Below are positions 28,654 to 37,309 of a stretch of 64,000 nt of DNA, piece by piece. Position 1 is the stretch's first letter; every line of letters starts with the position of its first letter. A program made the position numbers and the translations under genes. Source of the DNA: Pantanalinema rosaneae (lineage in GTDB: Bacteria > Cyanobacteriota > Cyanobacteriia > Leptolyngbyales > Leptolyngbyaceae); contig NZ_JBLZFZ010000029.1 in the NCBI RefSeq assembly GCF_050753385.1, positions 1 through 64,000 on the forward strand. Reading direction: 5' to 3'. Under the pieces are notes generated by a model, which was given only the letters and a program-made list of their open reading frames with translations, was not told where the DNA came from and did no database searches.

Positions 28654-28941
28654 ATGGACAGAACTACTGTAGAACGCGGGAAACTCATCGAAGTTGTTAG
28701 TACCCTCCCAGATGAGGCTTTGCTTGAACTGGCTAGTTTTCTTGACTACCTTCGGTATAAAGCAACCCAGCGCAAAGATATCGATCAGCATGTAGACACT
28801 AGTACAGGCAGTTTTCTACTGGCGGTGGCTGGCTTGGGCAATTCTGGTCAACAAGACGTTTCTGAACGTGACGAGGAAATTTTACGTCATGAAACTGATC
28901 CTATTTATGGCTGGAAACTACGGTCAAGTGATTCTGCATGA
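28654..28941 (+). CDS. Antitoxin-like protein of a PIN-domain module
   Basis: 95 residues from ATG 28654. The N-terminal segment (KLIEVVSTLPDEALLELASFLDYLRYK) resembles the DUF2281/VapB-like group, and the tail is acidic and flexible. The stop overlaps the toxin start by four bases (ATGA). It is predicted to bind and inhibit the downstream PIN RNase and to repress the operon. Confidence 0.75.
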   Translation: MDRTTVERGKLIEVVSTLPDEALLELASFLDYLRYKATQRKDIDQHVDTSTGSFLLAVAGLGNSGQQDVSERDEEILRHETDPIYGWKLRSSDSA

Positions 28942-29351
28942 CAGCTATACTTGACACCAGTTTTTTGTTTGCGTTAACTGATCAGAGCGATCGCAATCAT
29001 CAGCGTGTATTGACGGTTGCCCAAAGTACCAACGAAGCATTAATTCTGCCTGAGGTAGTCCTACCAGAAATCTGTTACCTCATTGCCTCCAGACTAGGAC
29101 ACCAAGCAATGCGCCACTTTCTGGCTAGCTTAACCACGCAAACAGTGCAAATTGAGTCCATCCTTGCAGCAGATTTGGTACGAGTACGGCAAGTTCTCGA
29201 TCAATATGCTGATAGCCAGCTTGATTTTACCGATGCCGCCATTGTTGCTATATCGGAAAGGCTAGCTATCACTCGTATTTACACCCTCGATCGACGCGAT
29301 TTTTCGCTGATTCGCCCCAGTCACTGTGATTATTTCATGCTGTTACCCTGA
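28938..29351 (+). CDS. PIN-domain toxin (VapC-like)
   Basis: 137 residues. The PIN acidic residues are in place: Asp6 (LDTSF), Glu44 (LPEICYL), Asp96/Asp99 (DFTDAAI) and Asp118 (TLDRRDF). The family cleaves RNA with Mg2+ or Mn2+ and acts in the cytoplasm. Together with the overlapping upstream gene it forms a type II toxin-antitoxin pair. All active-site residues are intact, so it is probably functional. Confidence 0.9.
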   Translation: MTAILDTSFLFALTDQSDRNHQRVLTVAQSTNEALILPEVVLPEICYLIASRLGHQAMRHFLASLTTQTVQIESILAADLVRVRQVLDQYADSQLDFTDAAIVAISERLAITRIYTLDRRDFSLIRPSHCDYFMLLP

Positions 29352-29369
29352 ATTCGCTAGCGGCTTTAT

Positions 29370-29969
29370 CTACTTCAGGAATTTAGGTAGCGTGATGCCC
29401 TGTTTTTCTAGAGCGCGGCGGACTTCATCTGCTTTATCGATCGCCTGCCGCAGGGGTTCCTGATATTCCGCGAGTTGATTATAGGTTTTAATCGCCCGCT
29501 TCACATCCAGATGAATTTCGTTGGTTGGATAGTTTTGAATCACTTCCAGCAAGGTGAGGCGATTATCTTTCTCCGTCGATCGCAGCATGGCTGTGCGTAG
29601 CGCCTCTCGATTCCCGTTGTTATTAGGAGTTTGAATCATCCGACCTAACTCATCCAGCAGGCGATCGGCTGCCGGATTATTCAGGGCGGTATCTAACAGG
29701 TTGCGATTGATGTCGATCGGTTGGTTTAATACTCGTCGGATCGATTCTGGGTTGCCATTGGCTCGTTGCAGATAGCGTCCTAGCACTCTGGAGGTTTCGC
29801 CGGTTTCGGCAAAATCAGTCAGTTCTGGGACGGCAAGACGTTGCCGAAAAATGCCATAGCGAAACACCACCTGTTCAGCCGCCTGGGCTTGGGGGGCAAG
29901 GAACAAGACACTGAGCGTGGCGATCGCGAAACTGAAGGCTTGTGTGAGGCAGGTTTTAGAACGCAGCAT
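29370..29969 (-). CDS. Exported DUF1400 protein
   Basis: 199 residues with an N-terminal signal peptide ending near APQAQA-AEQ. The mature start (VVFRYGIFRQRLAVPELTDFAETGE) matches DUF1400, which in cyanobacteria is often the N-terminal part of alpha/beta hydrolases. Here the hydrolase domain is absent and the protein ends after a helical region, so this is a stand-alone form. Predicted periplasmic; function unknown. Confidence 0.85.
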   Translation of the reverse strand: MLRSKTCLTQAFSFAIATLSVLFLAPQAQAAEQVVFRYGIFRQRLAVPELTDFAETGETSRVLGRYLQRANGNPESIRRVLNQPIDINRNLLDTALNNPAADRLLDELGRMIQTPNNNGNREALRTAMLRSTEKDNRLTLLEVIQNYPTNEIHLDVKRAIKTYNQLAEYQEPLRQAIDKADEVRRALEKQGITLPKFLK

Positions 29970-30168
29970 AGTTCACTTGGGGGTAACTCTAGAGGATGTG
30001 ACGGGAGCGGGGCAGAAATAGTTCGATCGTGCTGGGTTAATTCCAGTCCTAACTCTTTTATAAGCGAGGCGATCAGGACAGGGTGACTCTCCTGGGTAGG
30101 GTTTCCGATTTTGAGGGGGATGCGATCGCCCAAAACTATGCTATCTTGACTCGTCGAGCCTTGGAGTT

Positions 30169-30753
30169 TTGCCCTTGCCAGAACAACCGTCTCTATTTAC
30201 TGCCAGCGATTTACAGGGGTGTTACACGGTTAACCTACCCAAATCGCCTCAGATGAGTGCAAAAACCTTACAAACCTGGAAACAACGGGTATTTCAGTAT
30301 CAGCAACGTATTCAGGTGAGTCCTGCTGCACAACAGGGGAGTTTATTTGCCGTAGCCCCAACGGCAGCGGAAATTGCTGAAGCGATCGATCCCTTTAGCT
30401 TGCCGCAACAAAATACTGCCTTCTGGCGCTGGCAGGCTGAGGATGCTGGAGTTGCCGCCTTATATTTTGTTATCGATACCCAACTGCCCATTCTGTTATA
30501 CGTCGGTGAAACGGTTCATTCCAATCAACGGTGGAAAGGCGAGCATGGTTGCAAGAGTTATATTCTCAATTATGTCTCTGTTCACCACGCTCACCAGCTT
30601 CCCGTTGCCGTCAATATCAGCTTCTACCACTGGGCACCTGAAATGACGCGCGATCGCCAGCAAATTGAGTCAGCCTTAATCAACCAGTGGCGATCGCCGT
30701 TTAATAAAGAAAATTGGGCGTTTTGGGGCACTCCCTTTACTAAGAGAAAATAA
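30169..30753 (+). CDS. GIY-YIG nuclease-fold protein
   Basis: 194 residues from a TTG at 30169; TTG 30175 sits 8 bases after GGAG and may be the true start, while the first ATG (30252) would lose conserved sequence. Residues ~100-185 have a GIY-YIG-like core: AALYFVID, then LLYVGET, a conserved Arg (RWKGEH), and a Glu (IESALINQW) in the catalytic position. The N-terminal ~95 residues are helical. The family is widespread in cyanobacteria; the substrate is unknown. Confidence 0.75.
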   Translation: MPLPEQPSLFTASDLQGCYTVNLPKSPQMSAKTLQTWKQRVFQYQQRIQVSPAAQQGSLFAVAPTAAEIAEAIDPFSLPQQNTAFWRWQAEDAGVAALYFVIDTQLPILLYVGETVHSNQRWKGEHGCKSYILNYVSVHHAHQLPVAVNISFYHWAPEMTRDRQQIESALINQWRSPFNKENWAFWGTPFTKRK

Positions 30754-30792
30754 GGAGATGGCGTAAGGCTGGGTTTAATTTAAGCAACTTAC

Positions 30793-30985
30793 CTATGATT
30801 TTCTGGACTTAGAAGGATTTTCCCGATCGGAGGAGGTAATCGGTTGTTGGCGTAATGGATCATTCTGTTCTGACAACAACTCTTGGGGATCGATCGCGGG
30901 ATTGGCAACGAGATCCCGTTGGGCTTCTAACCGGGGGTCAGCCTGGGTTTTTGAAGATTCTGATTTATCACTACCATATAGACAT
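30793..30985 (-). pseudogene. Frameshifted small hydrophilic protein gene
   Basis: On the minus strand, ATG 30985 follows a good ribosome site (ATAGGAG) but meets TAG at the fifth codon. One base over, a frame runs uninterrupted for about 60 codons to a TAG at 30793. It encodes a polar peptide containing DPRLEAQRDLVANPAIDPQ and NDPLRQQPITSSDREN. That frame has no usable start codon. A single-base indel, real or from assembly, would explain both facts. Confidence 0.5.
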
Positions 30986-31194
30986 AGGATTCTCCTATCA
31001 GTGCTGATTCCCTAGCTTAACGAGAATCTCTGATTAGAACGCCCTATCTACAGGCTGAGATTGCCTGCCCTAGGATTTTTGGCGCAATAAAAAACGGGAA
31101 AAGCGTTTACAACTCTCCTCACTCAACCATTTTGAACAGCAATCATGATGGATACTAAGAGATTGTTTGAAAGGTCATAATCATTACCTGAACT

Positions 31195-31287
31195 GCCCCC
31201 CCTAGCCCCCCTTTCTACGATGCCGTCAGGCTATATTCTGGGGGGACCGGATTCAAAGTCCCCCAGAATTGGGGGATTTAGGGGGCT
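31195..31287. repeat. GC-rich inverted-repeat element, copy B (long form)
   Basis: It opens with CCCCCCCTAGCCCCC and closes with GGGGGATTTAGGGGGC. It contains an inner segment CTACGATGCCGTCAGGCTAT that is present in inverted orientation in the copy at 59460. The flanking CCCCCAGAATTGGGGG hairpin is shared with the copy at 6480. Confidence 0.85.
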
Positions 31288-31490
31288 AGTGCAATCGCTT
31301 TAATACCTTTAAAACATCCTCTAAGGAATGGGAAGGAAATAACTTGAACAACTTTAACCTTTTACCTGTACGGGCGCGGCATACCCTGCGGGAAGCCAGC
31401 TATGGCAAAGGCTGCTGAGGCGATCGCAAAGACTTTTTACCCAATGCCACGCCCCTACGCCAAGAACTACACTTTAATAAATCTCCGCTC

Positions 31491-31892
31491 CTAAGGACGC
31501 TTTGTTGCGATCGCCATTTTTACGCCTGGAATTTGTTTTACCTGATCCATCACTGCCACAACCTTACCGTGACTAACCTGCTCATCCGCATTGATTACCA
31601 CAATTGGTTGTTGGTTGATTCGAACCAGTGATTCTACACCTGGTTTAATTTGGTCTAACTGCACCGATTGTTTGTTTAATGCCAGATTGCCATCAGGCTG
31701 AATCGTAATCGTAATTCGAGTCTGGGCTTGAGTTTTTGCCGTTGCCGCTTGGGGCAAACTTACAGGTAGTCCCTCTGTGCGGCTGAGAAATAACGTAGAC
31801 ACAATGAAAAACGTCAGGATGGCAAACACCACGTCAATCATTGGCACAATATTCACCTGTAAAGGCGTTTCGGGTTCGTTAGGAACGCGCAT
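31491..31892 (-). CDS. exbD: ExbD/TolR biopolymer transport protein
   Basis: 133 residues with one N-terminal membrane helix (~20-37) preceded by PMIDVVFAI, which holds the proton-carrying Asp of ExbD. The periplasmic domain has the usual VVINADEQVSHGKVVAVMDQ pattern. It forms the proton-driven motor with ExbB, whose gene ends 29 bases upstream on the same strand. It probably works with the divergent TonB-like protein in outer-membrane transport. Confidence 0.93.
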   Translation of the reverse strand: MRVPNEPETPLQVNIVPMIDVVFAILTFFIVSTLFLSRTEGLPVSLPQAATAKTQAQTRITITIQPDGNLALNKQSVQLDQIKPGVESLVRINQQPIVVINADEQVSHGKVVAVMDQVKQIPGVKMAIATKRP

Positions 31893-31921
31893 AATTTGGA
31901 TAATTGCTAGCTAATTTAGAC

Positions 31922-32626
31922 CTAGTGAGAACGACTGTTGCTTAACGCTAACTGTTGAATCGCGGCTGACAACTGTTGAATCACAGAGTTGTCCTGATAG
32001 ACGCGATCGTATTGGTGGCGATACAACAACTCTAATTGCCCACCATACTCCTGAATTAACGCTAACTGACGCTGATATAACGCCCGAAAAATACTGGCAA
32101 ACATCAGCACCACGGTTGCCACAATCAAACCTGCGGCAGTCGAAACCAGGGCTTCACTGATCCCAGAAGACACTCCGGCTGTCCGGGTGCCGCCAATGTC
32201 ACCAATATTGAGGGAACCGAAGGCTGTAATCAGCCCTAATACCGTCCCTAACAGTCCCAATAAGGGCGATAGACCCACAATCAGTTCAAAAATGCTACCA
32301 AACCGTTTCAGGACGGGAATTTCTGCCTGAAGCTCACTCTCTAAAGCCAAACGAAATTCCTCTGGAGTCGGCTGATCTAGAGAGAGAGGAGCCATGAAAA
32401 TCCGCGCTAAGGGCAAATCACGATTGCGATTTAGCTTATCCATCACGAGATCCGGTTGCTCTTGGTAGAGTGCCATGACTGATTTTGCCACTGCCTGGTG
32501 CCGTTGAATGATGCGGATCCAGAACCGAATGCGTTCAGCAATCAGCGCGATCGCTAGCACCGAAAACACCAACAGGGGAACCATAACCACCCCCCCGGCA
32601 GTGAATAGATAGACAACATTGTTCAT
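31922..32626 (-). CDS. exbB: ExbB/TolQ/MotA proton channel family protein
   Basis: 234 residues from ATG 32626, with GGAG 8 bases upstream; the TTG at 32644 is less likely. Three membrane helices lie at about 5-29, ~120-142 and ~165-190. The second carries SPLLGLLGTVLGLITAF, the family signature. It builds the pentameric proton channel around ExbD in the plasma membrane. The gene is divergent from the TonB-like gene. Confidence 0.93.
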   Translation of the reverse strand: MNNVVYLFTAGGVVMVPLLVFSVLAIALIAERIRFWIRIIQRHQAVAKSVMALYQEQPDLVMDKLNRNRDLPLARIFMAPLSLDQPTPEEFRLALESELQAEIPVLKRFGSIFELIVGLSPLLGLLGTVLGLITAFGSLNIGDIGGTRTAGVSSGISEALVSTAAGLIVATVVLMFASIFRALYQRQLALIQEYGGQLELLYRHQYDRVYQDNSVIQQLSAAIQQLALSNSRSH

Positions 32627-32942
32627 GCACACACTCCAGAGCAATAAGTGAGAATCTGCTATAAGGCGACCGCTACAGTCATTGAACGCGGTTTAAACTA
32701 CCTTCAAAGAGCGTAGAGCTAAATGAGAAATTAAGTCAAGTAAAGGCTTGAGATTTCTAAAATTTTACTTTTCAAATAAAAATTTATAGCAATAGAAAAG
32801 TTTTAGCTTTTCTTTAAAAGATAATAATCCTGATCTAATCTAAGCGATTTTCACCAAATTTCTAATTGAGAATTTTAGGCTTGACAGTGGTCACAAACTC
32901 AACATAATGTGACTGTTAAATGCAAAGTATTCTCATCTTTAT
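32627..32942. other. Divergent exbB/tonB-like promoter region
   Basis: 316 AT-rich bases between divergent genes. One strong promoter on the plus strand is listed separately. A Fur-type operator could be expected here, but I cannot point to a clear 19-base match. Confidence 0.55.
32881..32908 (+). promoter_or_regulatory. Sigma-70 promoter of the TonB-like gene
   Basis: Consensus TTGACA at 32881-32886 and CATAAT at 32903-32908 with a 16-base spacer, 34 bases upstream of the ATG. GTGGTCAC and GTGAC sequences overlap the spacer and start region and could be operator half-sites. Confidence 0.6.
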
Positions 32943-34427
32943 ATGAGCCTGTCTAAGATCGCTATCGCCCAACGAGATCAGGAATTATTGCTGCTGAAGC
33001 GCTTCTTGGCATTCAGCATTCCTGTTGCGATCGTGCTGCATCTGTTGGCGGCGATCGGTATAGCGTGGTTAGGGAAACCCACTCTAGAAGTAGCAGAAGT
33101 AGACGAAATTGAACTTATTGCGGCGGATCAACTCGAAGCTGAGCCAGTGGATGATGTTGGCGGTGGTGGGGGCGGTGGGAGTACACAGATTGCGATCGCA
33201 AATCCCGATCCGGTTGATCTAGATGCTGTCGAAGTTGCCACGATTCAGGAATTAGCCCCGATCCCGGTGGCAACACCTGTACCAGAACCAGTGGTGGAAG
33301 AACCTGAGGTGGTGGAATCACCTGAAGTTGCAGAATCACCAGAACCAGAGCCAACTCCTAGCCCTTCAGTCTCACCAACGCCAGAAGCGTCGCCTACTCC
33401 CAGTGCATCTCCAGCCGCTTCTACAGAACCAAATCCTGCGCCGTCTCCCAGTGCATCTCCGAGTCCCGGTAATCCGTCGGAAACAGCCGCTAACTCCAAT
33501 GCAGAGAAACCAGCCGTGACCAGTTTTGGCACAGGGAATGGGGTGGGAGATGGTAGTGGTACGGGTAAAGGACCAGGGATTGGCTCCGGTTCAGGTCAGG
33601 GGGTTGGTGATGGCAAGGGGCCGGGAACCGGACGAGGAACGGGAGAGGGCAAAGATGGCACCCAACGTCCGACTCAACCTGCACCAAGCGCGACCCCACC
33701 TGTTGCGATCGTCAGACCACCCCAACGGGAACCTGCGGCTAGTCCCGGTCGCCGCGCCCCAAGATGTAAGAGTAACTGTGACTTGAATGAATACCTCGGC
33801 AAAGAGGGAACTGCCCGCTTCACGTTTGATATTGATCAGAATGGCAATGTCACCAATGTCAGGCTACGGCAATCGAGTGGGGATCCAGAAGTCGATCGCA
33901 AAGCCGCAGAGGCCGTTCTTCGCCGGAAATATGAAAGTACGGATGGTGGTTATTCCGGTCAACGACTGCGAGTTACCTCGGAAATGCGAGGTTCAGATTT
34001 CCAACGGCAAAATGAGGAACGCCGTTCCCAAGAACAGCAAGAACGGCAACAACGAGAAGCAGAACGGCAACAACTGGAAGCAGAACGCAACCGTCAACCA
34101 ATTACATCCACGGGGGATGCTCCTCCAGCAGGGGCTGAAACTCCGGCTACCCCCACTCAACCAGTTAACCCAACGCCAGAGTCTGCTCCTATACCCGCCG
34201 AGACGGCTCCAGTTGCCCCTGTAGAGACAGCACCACCGGAACCGATTGAAGAGGCTCCACCGCCTGTTGAAGCAGCACCGCCACCGGAACCGATTGAAGA
34301 GGCTCCACCGCCGATCGAAGCAGCACCACCCCCAGAACCGTTTGAGGCTGCCCCGCCCCCCGTGGAAATAGCCCCACCGCCGGAACCGATCGAAGCGCCT
34401 CCTCCAGATGTTGATCCAGGGCAATAG
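32943..34427 (+). CDS. TonB-like energy transducer with Pro-rich C-terminal extension
   Basis: 494 residues. A membrane helix at ~21-43 follows a short cytoplasmic tail. A Pro/Glu/Ser-rich stretch (~105-180) and a Gly-rich stretch (~195-240, GTG/GxG repeats) form the periplasmic spacer. Residues ~275-350 resemble the TonB C-terminal domain (TARFTFDIDQNGNVTNVRL, VDRKAAEAVLRRKY). Unusually the protein continues with a Gln/Arg/Glu coiled-coil (355-385) and a PPPEPIEEAPPP-type repeat to the end. It should couple ExbB/ExbD to outer-membrane receptors, but the C-terminal extension is unexpected for a receptor-contacting domain. Confidence 0.82.
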   Translation: MSLSKIAIAQRDQELLLLKRFLAFSIPVAIVLHLLAAIGIAWLGKPTLEVAEVDEIELIAADQLEAEPVDDVGGGGGGGSTQIAIANPDPVDLDAVEVATIQELAPIPVATPVPEPVVEEPEVVESPEVAESPEPEPTPSPSVSPTPEASPTPSASPAASTEPNPAPSPSASPSPGNPSETAANSNAEKPAVTSFGTGNGVGDGSGTGKGPGIGSGSGQGVGDGKGPGTGRGTGEGKDGTQRPTQPAPSATPPVAIVRPPQREPAASPGRRAPRCKSNCDLNEYLGKEGTARFTFDIDQNGNVTNVRLRQSSGDPEVDRKAAEAVLRRKYESTDGGYSGQRLRVTSEMRGSDFQRQNEERRSQEQQERQQREAERQQLEAERNRQPITSTGDAPPAGAETPATPTQPVNPTPESAPIPAETAPVAPVETAPPEPIEEAPPPVEAAPPPEPIEEAPPPIEAAPPPEPFEAAPPPVEIAPPPEPIEAPPPDVDPGQ

Positions 34428-35519
34428 CCCGCGATCGTCGATATATCAGTTGTTGTGGGTGTGAGCCAATCCATGGAGGTGGTTCACATCTATTTGAGAA
34501 TATTGTTGTCAGTCGAAGGGTACAACCGTATTCGGTAGGTGGCAGGAAACTATTCCCCAGTGAGAGTAGCTAGCTAGTATTGGGCGATCTTCACTATGGA
34601 AAAATCAGGTTGAATCCGTGTTCAAAAAATTTTTGACAAATTATTCCTGCCACAAACACCATTAAACTTTACCAAATCTAATTTGTAAATTCTATAGTAA
34701 AGCCATCTATCTATAAAATTATTTTATATAATTATAAAGAAATCTAGTGTTAAATCGGCTACTGACCATAACTATATTTTCATCATAGTAATTTTTGCTT
34801 AGAGCGGCTCTGATCTCTGAAATTAGCTTATAGCCGTGTTTTAGAAGTCCTGGATCTCCGTCAGGGTATGTTCAGGATCTGAGCTAAAAATGGATCTGGG
34901 TTGCCTCAATTCTGCTGCTGTGATTGGGATCAGCTCCTATTCCGTTGAGATGCACAAAAATGGAACTTATGGTACAGTTCAGTTACAAATTCCCCTGGAT
35001 TTTCTTTAGAAAATAAAATCAACTCATTCACTTTTTTACAATCTTTGTTTTTAACTACCTTCTTTAGGTGGATGGGTTGCTTTGAATCGTTTATCTAATG
35101 AGTCGTTTAGTTGATTGTGATTGATGGAAATGATTGCGTGTTTATTCGATGCCTTATCTAATAAGCGCTTTCAGTATTCAAGCCTCTTTCAAATCCTGAT
35201 GGTTGATTTCCAAAAAGACATAACCTTGCAACCACGACTTGTAAGTTTGTTTCCTGGTGATCGTCACTGCACTGCTGACTAGAAGTTAAGCCTAAGCAAG
35301 TGGTAAACCTAGCATTCGGGTGGTGAAAATAACGTATGGAAAACCTAAATTTTTGTAGTAATCCGCTCTAAACCCCAAAATTTGTTTCTCCTGAGGGATG
35401 ATCTTCATCTGGCAAATCCCTAGTTTGAAATAGATCGGATTCACTCAAGCGATCGCTAAATTTCATAGTCACTGTGTGCTGTTCTTCGCGAATTTAGTAG
35501 TAGGAAGGCGAATATCATT
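34428..35519. other. Long AT-rich noncoding region
   Basis: 1092 bases between the TonB-like gene and a glycosyltransferase, both on the plus strand. Runs of A and T are frequent (notably 34620-34800). I found no credible reading frame, tRNA, strong hairpin or repeat. It could hold a long leader or an unrecognised small RNA. Confidence 0.55.
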
Positions 35520-36791
35520 ATGGTTCTCTCCAATCGAAAACCGATTGCTTTGATCTCGGTGCATGGTGATCCGGCGGCTGAGATTGGCAAAGAAGAAGCG
35601 GGTGGGCAAAACGTCTACGTGCGGCAAGTCGGTGAAGCGCTATCCCGGCAGGGGTGGCAGGTCGATATGTTTACCCGCCGATCGGAGCCTGAGCAAGCTG
35701 CGATCGTGCAGCATAATCCCTACTGCCGCACGATCCGACTCACGGCAGGTCCACACAAGTTTGTGCCACGGGACGAATTGTTCGAGTTTTTGCCTGCCTT
35801 TGTCCAGGCATGGCTGAAGTTTCAACGGCAGTCTGGCATCCGTTACCCGGTGGTGCATACCAATTACTGGCTGTCTTCCTGGGTGGGAATGCAATTGAAA
35901 AAAGTGCAATCGATCGCCCAGGTGCATACCTATCACTCGTTGGGTATTGTGAAGTATCAAGCAATCCCCACCATGCCACTGATTGCCAGCACCCGTCTGG
36001 ATGTAGAAAAAACCTGCTTAAAAACGGCTGAACGGATTGTTGCTACCAGTCCACAGGAAAAAGACCACATGCGTACCTTGATGTCGAGTCAGGGCAAGAT
36101 TGACATCATTCCTTGTGGTACGGATATTACTCATTTTGGCTCAGTGAATTATGCGGAAGCCCGCCAACAACTCGGCATTGCTGAGGACGAAAGAGTAGTG
36201 CTGTATGTCGGACGGTTTGATCCGCGTAAGGGGATTGAAACCCTGGTTCGCGCGATCGGGCGATCGACCTTACGGGGAACCACGAAACTCCGGTTAATCA
36301 TTGGCGGTGGCAGTCGTCCAGGACAAAGTGATGGCTACGAACGAGAGCGAATTGAAGAAATTGTGGCGGAATTAGGGTTGACGGCTATCACCCACTTCCC
36401 CGGTCAATTAAGCCGATCGCAGTTGCCTACCTACTATGCGGCGGCTGATGTCTCTGTGGTTCCCAGTCATTACGAACCATTCGGACTGGTGACGATCGAG
36501 GCGATGGCGTGCGGTACTCCCGTTGTCGGTAGTAACGTGGGTGGGCTTCAGTTTACCGTTGACCCCGAGGTGACTGGCTTACTTGTTCCCCCCAAGGATG
36601 ATGTGGCATTTGCTCAAGCCATCGATCGGATTTTGGCGAATCCTGAATGGCGGCATCAATTAGGCAAAGCGGCGAGAAAGCGGGTAGAAACGGTGTTTAG
36701 TTGGGATGGGGTTGCCACTCAACTGAGCCAACTCTATACTCAACTAGCCGTTGAACAAGTGGAAGATGAACTCACTGCATTAGGTGCTTAA
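35520..36791 (+). CDS. GT4-family glycosyltransferase (sucrose-phosphate-synthase/MshA-like)
   Basis: 423 residues. The N-terminus has SVHGDPA, then GGQNVYVRQVGEAL, the pattern of sucrose synthase, SPS and MshA-type GT4 enzymes. The donor site has YVGRFDPRKGI and PSHYEPFGLVTIEAMACGTPVVGS. It lacks the phosphatase-like domain of full SPS. The acceptor is uncertain; sucrose or another sugar or lipid is possible. A strong terminator 58 bases downstream makes it a single-gene unit. Confidence 0.9.
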   Translation: MVLSNRKPIALISVHGDPAAEIGKEEAGGQNVYVRQVGEALSRQGWQVDMFTRRSEPEQAAIVQHNPYCRTIRLTAGPHKFVPRDELFEFLPAFVQAWLKFQRQSGIRYPVVHTNYWLSSWVGMQLKKVQSIAQVHTYHSLGIVKYQAIPTMPLIASTRLDVEKTCLKTAERIVATSPQEKDHMRTLMSSQGKIDIIPCGTDITHFGSVNYAEARQQLGIAEDERVVLYVGRFDPRKGIETLVRAIGRSTLRGTTKLRLIIGGGSRPGQSDGYERERIEEIVAELGLTAITHFPGQLSRSQLPTYYAAADVSVVPSHYEPFGLVTIEAMACGTPVVGSNVGGLQFTVDPEVTGLLVPPKDDVAFAQAIDRILANPEWRHQLGKAARKRVETVFSWDGVATQLSQLYTQLAVEQVEDELTALGA

Positions 36792-36848
36792 TTGATCGCT
36801 GTACTGCGATCGGCATTGCCATGCGTCTCTATTCCCGTTCTGCAAGGA

Positions 36849-36888
36849 ATCAGGATAGATGAGCCTGTTCATCCATCCTGATTTTTGT
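36849..36888 (+). terminator. Rho-independent terminator after the glycosyltransferase
   Basis: The arms ATCAGGAT and ATCCTGAT, extended by GATGA/TCATC, enclose a short GCCTGT loop and are followed by a T-run. The convergent cupin gene ends 10 bases further on and may share it. Confidence 0.88.
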
Positions 36889-36897
36889 TAAGTGGAT

Positions 36898-37233
36898 TCA
36901 GGCGGCTTCCGACAGAGTCAGCAGAAACGCTAAATTGGCTTCTGTCTTTAACGCATGGGGAGCATTGGCTGGCATGAATACAAACACTCCCGGTTCTAAG
37001 CGGATTTCCTGTCCTTCTAGAATCAGTGTTCCCTGTCCTGCAATCACATTGACTGTGGCATTCCGAGTAGAAGTGTGTTCAGAAATTTCTGTGCCTGCGG
37101 CTAAACAAAATAGCGTGTATTGGCAAACGCGATCTTTCAGTAGCATTTTGCTCAATACTCCAGCTTCTGGATAGGTAATTTGGGTTTGCAATTGCAGCGT
37201 TGAGGATTGGTCAGAAAGCAATGTAGTGGTCAT
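36898..37233 (-). CDS. Small cupin-domain protein
   Basis: 111 residues, with CAGGAAT 7 bases upstream of ATG. It is a single beta-barrel cupin with the two motifs recognisable around EISEHTSTRNATVNVIAGQG and PGVFVFMPANAPHAL. Metal-binding His residues are partly present (His53-like, PHAL). It resembles short cupins that bind a small ligand or serve as sensors. The methyltransferase gene lies 77 bases upstream on the same strand. Confidence 0.85.
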   Translation of the reverse strand: MTTTLLSDQSSTLQLQTQITYPEAGVLSKMLLKDRVCQYTLFCLAAGTEISEHTSTRNATVNVIAGQGTLILEGQEIRLEPGVFVFMPANAPHALKTEANLAFLLTLSEAA

Positions 37234-37309
37234 AATTATTCCTGCTAGACAATCAAATCAAATTGAACCTGTTGCTTGGGAAGACAGCCCGATCCCCTGC
37301 TCCCGATCG

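Larger units (their letters stand above)
30754..31490. other. Long intergenic region with a broken gene and a repeat element
   Basis: 737 bases. It contains a frameshifted small gene at 30793-30985 (minus strand) and an inverted-repeat element at 31195-31287. About 200 bases before exbD contain nothing I recognise. Confidence 0.6.

Noticed and set aside
33540..33660. Short tandem repeats suggestive of a CRISPR or minisatellite
   Set aside because: The repeats encode the Gly-rich GxG segment of the TonB-like protein in frame, and there are no unique spacers between constant repeats.
33993..34424. Trp/Arg/Phe-rich minus-strand frame
   Set aside because: It is the complement of the Pro-rich repeat of the TonB-like gene; its repetitive WR/RFRW composition is an artefact of CCxCCx codons.
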